A stretch of 64,000 nucleotides of DNA. Origin: Plazaster borealis (taxonomy: Eukaryota; Echinodermata; Asteroidea; Forcipulatida; Labidiasteridae). The stretch's first letter is position 1. The number at the start of each line of letters is the position of its first letter. This document shows, piece by piece, positions 58,438 through 64,000 of the stretch. The stretch spans positions 10,073,501-10,137,500 of the forward strand of contig CM037461.1 in assembly GCA_021014325.1 (NCBI GenBank), given 5' to 3'. A model generated the notes under the pieces. It worked only from the letters and a program-made list of their open reading frames with translations. It was not told the origin of the DNA and did not search any database. The translations under genes and the position numbers were made by a program.

Positions 58438-59056
58438 CTGTAAAAACATTAGAAAATGATGATCAAAAGTTTATTATTTAGGTAGATCTAATGGAGATAT
58501 TACTATTGCGACCAGTGGCATATCCAGAATTTTCCATTGGAGGGGCTAATTTTGTCCTGTGCCAGAATGGTCTCAGTAGAGGTGGAGGGTGGGCATTGTG
58601 GGCAGATGATGGGGGTGCTGTGAAGGTAGTTTTCCGGCATGGATGTTTGAGAAAGTAGTCCAACCTTGCCCCTTTCTAAAATCCACCTGAGAATCTGTGG
58701 CCTATACTTATTTTACTTATTTGCACACCTTGTTGGAAGGTAGTTGAGCTTTGCAGCAACCAACAACAAACTGATAATTTTTTTTAGTCCCCGGACTGCG
58801 CAATTGGCATTGGTCAAATTCTTACTTTTAATAAAATTGCTTAGACCATCATGACTAAAAAGCAAACAAAAAATGAGCCACTTTGCTGTTTACCTTTGAT
58901 AAAATGCTTAAATTTGTATTGAAAAGGAGAAAACATTTCTTTGTCAGTTGCATTTTAAAATTTACTGCATTTTGAGGGGTATACTTTTTATAATATTTTG
59001 TTTATGAAATGATGGCTGCAGCTATTAGGGCAGTGATAAACAACCGATAAACTTAC

Positions 59057-59160
59057 CTTATTGGTCCTAGGACTGAATTCCTGCATAAGTCTCGCCAGGA
59101 TATCATCAAGCTGCTCGTCGGTAAATGGGTTACCTGAGAACACTTCGTATCGAAGATCAG
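59057..59160 (-). CDS. Unidentified host gene, internal exon
   Basis: A 104-bp exon with acceptor ATACTCATAG and donor GTAAGT. The frame reads DLRYEVFSGNPFTDEQLDD and ILARLMQEFSPRTNK, open and in phase with both neighbours. Charged and helical; it may be a protein-interaction or motor/cytoskeletal accessory domain, but nothing specific can be claimed. Confidence 0.7.
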
Positions 59161-59351
59161 CTATGAGTATAAGATAAGAAAGTGTTAAAATAAATGGTCA
59201 TAAATTGAAAACAAATACTAAGTAAACATTTAAGGTTGATAAATAAGATTTAGCCATGACTAGCCCAACTCATATAGCCTGGAATCAAAATTTACGTATA
59301 AAGAACCTGAAAATAACAGTGAAAGAACCCGGTCTTTACTGCGTGGTAATG

Positions 59352-59435
59352 ACCAGGTTGGTGGCTGGATGCTGATAATGGGCTTCGCCTTCTGAACGCT
59401 CCCTTAAAAGCTGCCAGCCACCAACCCGGCAATAA
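59352..59435. repeat. Hairpin repeat GGTTGGTGGCTGG / CCAGCCACCAACC
   Basis: The arms at about 59354 and 59412 are complementary. A related single arm lies at 63048-63064 with similar flanks (GACCGGGTC..CACA and GTTCCCTTA). A small inverted-repeat family. Confidence 0.65.
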
Positions 59436-59791
59436 CAATTCAGTGAAAACTGGGTCTCCACAGTGTGTTATTCCCTTAAATAATTGAACAACCATTCATA
59501 AATTCCTCAATTATTTTGATTTGTTAGCTAATGGGTAAAGGAGGTAATCACATGATCATAAGGGTGCTCCTGTTATTACAATATTTACAGTAATTAAATA
59601 CAAACCTGTATCAAGAACATATTAGCTTATTGGCTGGATGGATCTTGTACCAATACGACTATTTTCTCCAGGAGAAAATTCAACAACTGCATGTTGGTAA
59701 GCAACCAAATTGAACTATATAATATCAACAAAATGAATCAAAAGGGGTTAACTAAAAATAGTAACATAGGTATAGGTTTTTTAGGTTTTAT

Positions 59792-59871
59792 TTTAATTGT
59801 TCAGCGCCCAGGAGCATGTTTACATGGATAGGCGCTATATAAGTTTCCATTATTATTATTATTATTATTAA
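59792..59871 (+). repeat. SINE/LINE 3' tail with (ATT)n
   Basis: GCGCCCAGGAGCATGTTTAC, then GGATAGGCGCTATATAAGT and a run of ATT: a truncated 3' end of a short retroelement in the host-gene intron. Confidence 0.55.
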
Positions 59872-62395
59872 CATCAATTCATGTCCTCATTGAGACAACA
59901 AATCAATAGCTGCAATATGGGAAGTAAATGTGTAATATCAACAAAAATAATCAGCAAGTTTTTAGAAATAACAACAAATAAACTTATGCAGCTACAAAAG
60001 GAAGCAGCAAACGTATAACATTAATAAAAAAAAGTGTCAACAACAAACAGCAATATGAACAAAAACACTACAAAGTAGTTTAACAACAAATTAAGCCATG
60101 GCGAAAGGAACCACATGACTTCAAACTTTTTGGGCGATTTAAGCTCCCCCAGTAACATCCCAACTTCACTTAATGTAATTTGTTTGTCATTAACGGCACC
60201 CAATTATCAATTCATTGGATAATCCCCTTCTCAAGACCTCCACTTTGCTGATCAGAAACACCTTTACTGGAGTACAGTGGGCTAAAATCCTGCCAAGATT
60301 GTTCGACCATGGTAAGCAACAAACTAATTATGCCAAACTTATTTTGCATACCTCGGCTATTGCCTCCTTTTTTGTAGCGGGCATGCCTCCAGCTTTCTGT
60401 CTGCCTCAATTAACAGTTTATACAATGCATTTATTTTTAATTCTTTAACATGTATATTATATTATTTGGCCATGTAACATCATTCTACAAACACTATGCA
60501 ACATTACCCACTAAGCTAAAAAAACTTGGCCTTCTATATAGTTCTGAAAGAACTTGTCCTTCTTGTTTTCTACTACTGCAGATTTAGAGCCTGGGGGACT
60601 ACTGATTACTTTCGCAAAGTGGATCGGGATGAGGGGGAGGGGGCTTGTTATAATAATCTTCACTGTTGCAAAGGATAATGTGGTCTCAATGTTTTGATTA
60701 CCATTTCTAGTCATTGTCAGGGAACTGTTGAAGAACAAACATTTTCTCATTAAAGAATTTGATGTTTTGTTCCTACGGATAACAGATTTTTTAAGGATAC
60801 AGAAATAAATCAGCTTGAAAATTAAACTTCCAAAAAAATATGTTTCAACTGCTTTTAAATGAAAGCCTTCCAAGTACAAGCAAATATCCAAACAAACTGA
60901 CCTTGCCAGTGAATATCCTTCTAAAGAAATCCATATTTCTCTCCATGTGTGTGTTCAGTTCGGCAGATGTAAGTGATGTAATTGCTACTCTGCACACGAA
61001 AGAAAACAAAATCCTCTTTTCTATTCCATGACATTTCTAAAACATATTTTATTTTCTGGTCTTAAAACTAAAAACTAAACAGGATTTCACTAATATGGCT
61101 GATACTCAAATAATTACTCATCAAATTCCAATGTTTCTTGTTTTTTTGACCGAAAGACGGTCAAGCAACTTGAAGTCAGTGTTGTATTTACTCATCATCA
61201 CACCGAACACGCTTGGGGACACTATGAGAAAGAAAAATAAGCCTTTAATTACTTTAAACGGATAACAAACCTTAAACTCAATACAAACATTTGGACACAG
61301 TGAAGATGAAGTCTTGGATGCTCCAGTTAAACAGCATCACAATTTGTATGGAAAAACACACATAATGCTTTCTAGAGTTTAATGGTGGAAAAGATTATGA
61401 CTCATTGCAGTTTTATTTGTTAAGATGTTGGTTTAAAAAGGTTCAGCTTCACTACAGACTTTTTTTAAAGTGCATATTTTACAAACTACAGCATGTTATA
61501 ATATTTTATGACAGATTTTCTAGTTTATGCTCAAGATAATGATAAAAGTTTTGTTTAGTTTTGACAGGAAACTATTGATAATCATATATCACTGCCTGTG
61601 TCTGCATGAGAGGATTTAAATAAAAAGAAAATTCACAGGCGAACCAATGTAATAGGTTACATGTTTGTGTTAAAAAAATATTTTAAAAAAATATATTTCT
61701 GACATCAGGAACTGTACAAGTGATGTTTTTTAAATGGAGTTCGTTTTTAAATAAAACTTTACCTTAGTTGTAAATGTGTGCTGCTGCTAATGGTACTTTC
61801 AGCAAGGGAAATCAGACCAAATAGTAAATATTCAAATATACATATATATATATATATATACCCTAAATCATCGCCCTGAAGAAGGACTATCGTCCGAAAA
61901 TTTGGCTTAATACCTTTGGTTAGTAAGCACAGTTTATTTACATTTCTTATATGTATCTACTTCATACTGTTCACTTCAGTTTGCTTTCCATATATTTTTA
62001 ATAATTTTTAACAAATATTTAATTTGGTTTGCGGTAACACCATGTAAAATAATCTACTGTTGGAGGTAGTAGATTTGTTGTGAAAAGAACTCCTCAAGCT
62101 TATTACAGTTCTGTAAGAATTACAGTTCTGTAAGAACTTGTCAAGCTTTTATACTTCTGCTGCGGGAAGTGAGATAAATGGTGTCAACAATTCGACTAGT
62201 ACGCTGTATTCATCATATTGATTTGTGGCTTGTTATATATACATCACTGCAAATTTCACTGACTATTTTACATTACGTCAATTTGCTGATTGTTAAGTGT
62301 AACACCTGAAAATGTCACCTATCTTAGTAAACCATATGCATTTTAACTATTGAAATTACTTGTATTGACTGTATTGTAAATACAGTAATGCTTAC
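59872..62395. other. Large intron of the host gene, no exon recognised
   Basis: Between exons 59057-59160 and 62396-62480. It contains a (TA)n run at 61837-61860 followed by CCTGAAGAAGGACTATCGTC, a small hairpin typical of Penelope-like or related 3' regions, and the diverged GCGGTAACACC block at 62030-62200. No further exon was found, and phases suggest none is needed. Confidence 0.45.
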
Positions 62396-62480
62396 GTTTC
62401 ATGTGGCGTATCTTGTCTGCCAGCTGTTTTGTACTGAATGCTGACATAAGTTCTCCATTTTTTTCCTTGATGTATGTAGC
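62396..62480 (-). CDS. Unidentified host gene, internal exon
   Basis: An 85-bp exon with acceptor TATGCCACAG and donor GTAAGC. It reads ATYIKEKNGELMSAFSTKQL, then ADKIRHMK, leaving one base that completes a codon with the first two bases of exon 59057-59160. Intact. Confidence 0.65.
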
Positions 62481-63482
62481 CTGTGGCATAAAAAACAGTC
62501 ATACAAATACAGTATAATGAATAAGAATGTTTTAATGATCGGAAAATGAAATTACTCTTTCAATAAGACAACAATATTATTATCGTTGTACAAATGCAAA
62601 TGAATAAGCAATGAATAAATACTCTGCAGTTTGTAGATTCTGATTGGTCAAAACCTGGTCACGTGGGGGTGTATTTTTATGTGATATAAAGACTGGCTGT
62701 GGGAACTATAAAAAAAAGCCCCTGAACCAGCATACAATGGGTACAACTAGTGTTTGCACTGTATGCTGTCTCTTAAATTCATGCATCTAAGTTTCATTGG
62801 ACCTGCATACACACGCGCTGAGAATGTATAAGTTTTGATGTAGCAGGCACGCATATAAAATCCACAAATCCATATTTGTATCTTTTACATTCAGAGACTT
62901 AGTAAAATGTGCCCCTTGAACTTGGGTACAACAAATAAACAGTTATCGACAAAACAAAATTTACAAACTTTGATCGTTTGAAGTATTTTTTCACTTTATT
63001 AATGGGAACAACAGTGTTAGGACTCGGATTTCATTATAAATGAACTTGGTTGGTGGCTGGCTGCTGTTAACGGAACTCATCTGGCGGCTCATCGGGTTGG
63101 TAGTGAAGACCGGGTCCTCACACTGTTGTTCCCTTATGCATGTATTAAACAACAATGGTCTTGCAGGTTTTTGTAAGCAAAATACAACTAACCCATCTAT
63201 GAATCTGGACCCACCACTTCAGAAATGCATGCCACCCTTTCAAAATGGTCATCTCGTGCTAGGCTCCGGGTTCTTTGCTTTGTAAAAGGATTCCACATTA
63301 ATCTATAAATATTGTGAAACAAAAACATAATAAACATTATTTGTTCGAAATATGGTTGACATTAATTGACAAAGATGCTATTGTAAAATAGTTACACAAC
63401 CTAACTTGTTATCACAAGAATGCTGTGATAGCTGTGCAATGTAGAGAATAAGTACAGCCGTCAAGTTAGGGTCTGTGTCATA

Positions 63483-63708
63483 AGTTATCCCGGAGAACTA
63501 TCGGAGAGAATTTCTCGGATATAAATTTTTAGTCTGATACTTTTGACCAGAAGTTATGTTTGAAGCTTTGCATTGGGTGGAAAATAGGAAGACACTATCA
63601 CTAGTAAGTTTGCGGTTATAAATGTGTTAAAATAGAAATAAAATCCGATGGAGCTCCACAAATAATTTATATCAGAGAAGTTTTCTCTGATGGTTCTCCG
63701 GGATAACT
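63483..63708. mobile_element. TA-flanked MITE, AGTTATCCCGGAGAAC type
   Basis: Termini AGTTATCCCGGAGAAC and the complementary GTTCTCCGGGATAACT, with TA at 63481-63482 and 63709-63710. Inner arms (GGAGAGAATTTCTC) continue the palindrome. A 226-bp non-autonomous element in the host-gene intron. Confidence 0.8.
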
Positions 63709-63980
63709 TAACTGTCTGAACTACTGTAAAAGTCAAGAAAATATCATTGAGGACCCTCATTTCAAGTTTAATTGTAACAGCCAAATTAAGGACAATGGGT
63801 CCACGAGCTAAAAAATGGGCAAGGCTTATAATTACTCAAATTGTCACTTTTGTTATGTAAATCTTGAATGAAACCAAGTAAAAACACCGCTTAATTAGCT
63901 TTAAACCATTTTTTTGTAAGACAGAGATTGGCAGTTGTTTTCATATATAAATATCCAGATTCGTTTAATTTAGTTTATAC

Positions 63981-64000
63981 CTGGCTGTGATCAGGATTAG
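63981..64000 (-). CDS. Unidentified host gene, partial exon at window edge
   Basis: The last 20 bases, on the minus strand, end in CACAGCCAG followed by GTATAA, a good donor. In phase 0 they read NPDHSQ directly into exon 62396-62480. The exon continues beyond the window. Confidence 0.4.

Overview
The window is eukaryotic, intron-bearing and AT-rich. It is most likely from an echinoderm or a close marine deuterostome. The grounds are recurrent short repeats that I associate with sea star and sea urchin genomes (a TTAA-type element opening AAAGGCACTGGACAC, and a tRNA-headed SINE with an ATT-rich tail) and several large intron-containing mobile gene families common in marine invertebrates. This assignment rests on recognition, not on a search.

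Nearly all recognisable coding sequence belongs to mobile elements or their relics. From the left: a decayed minus-strand DUF6589-type gene (1081-8168) is split by a 4.0 kb Harbinger-like transposon (3117-7129, CAG duplication). Next is a minus-strand Ty3/Gypsy element (8391-13687), deleted between gag and integrase. A 3.2 kb insertion (9325-12558) with CACAGTG termini and a 5-bp duplication, both Transib-like, sits inside its integrase frame. A largely empty stretch follows (13.7-20.6 kb). A TA-flanked inverted-repeat element (20708-24926) then carries inside it a very young, internally deleted Ty3/Gypsy element (21245-24412; the 255-bp LTRs differ at one base).

The stretch 24.9-29.5 kb holds old dispersed and tandem repeats. 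An intact two-exon gene for an IS3-like DDE integrase lies at 29646-31022 (minus). After a palindromic 21/23-bp minisatellite (32083-32358) comes a plus-strand, exon-by-exon relic of another transposon-type gene family (33418-43468). A 5'-truncated LINE (34421-37283, 9-bp duplication) and several small inverted-repeat elements interrupt it.

The most striking object is a 9656-bp element (44565-54220) bounded by TAGACCGTGGGCCAGAAAT inverted repeats and a CTG duplication. It is inserted in a 120-bp satellite and carries a five-exon minus-strand gene encoding a very large protein with a C-terminal PIN/FEN1-like nuclease region. The gene is only lightly damaged. The last 10 kb (54.2-64.0 kb) contain repeats and MITEs plus the 3' exons of an unidentified, apparently normal host gene on the minus strand (58312-64000).

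The elements are layered insertions that can be ordered in time. In five cases the insertion boundary can be read from a duplication or an interrupted reading frame. Both LTR elements have lost the protease-RT-RNase H block and both have primer sites matching serine tRNAs.
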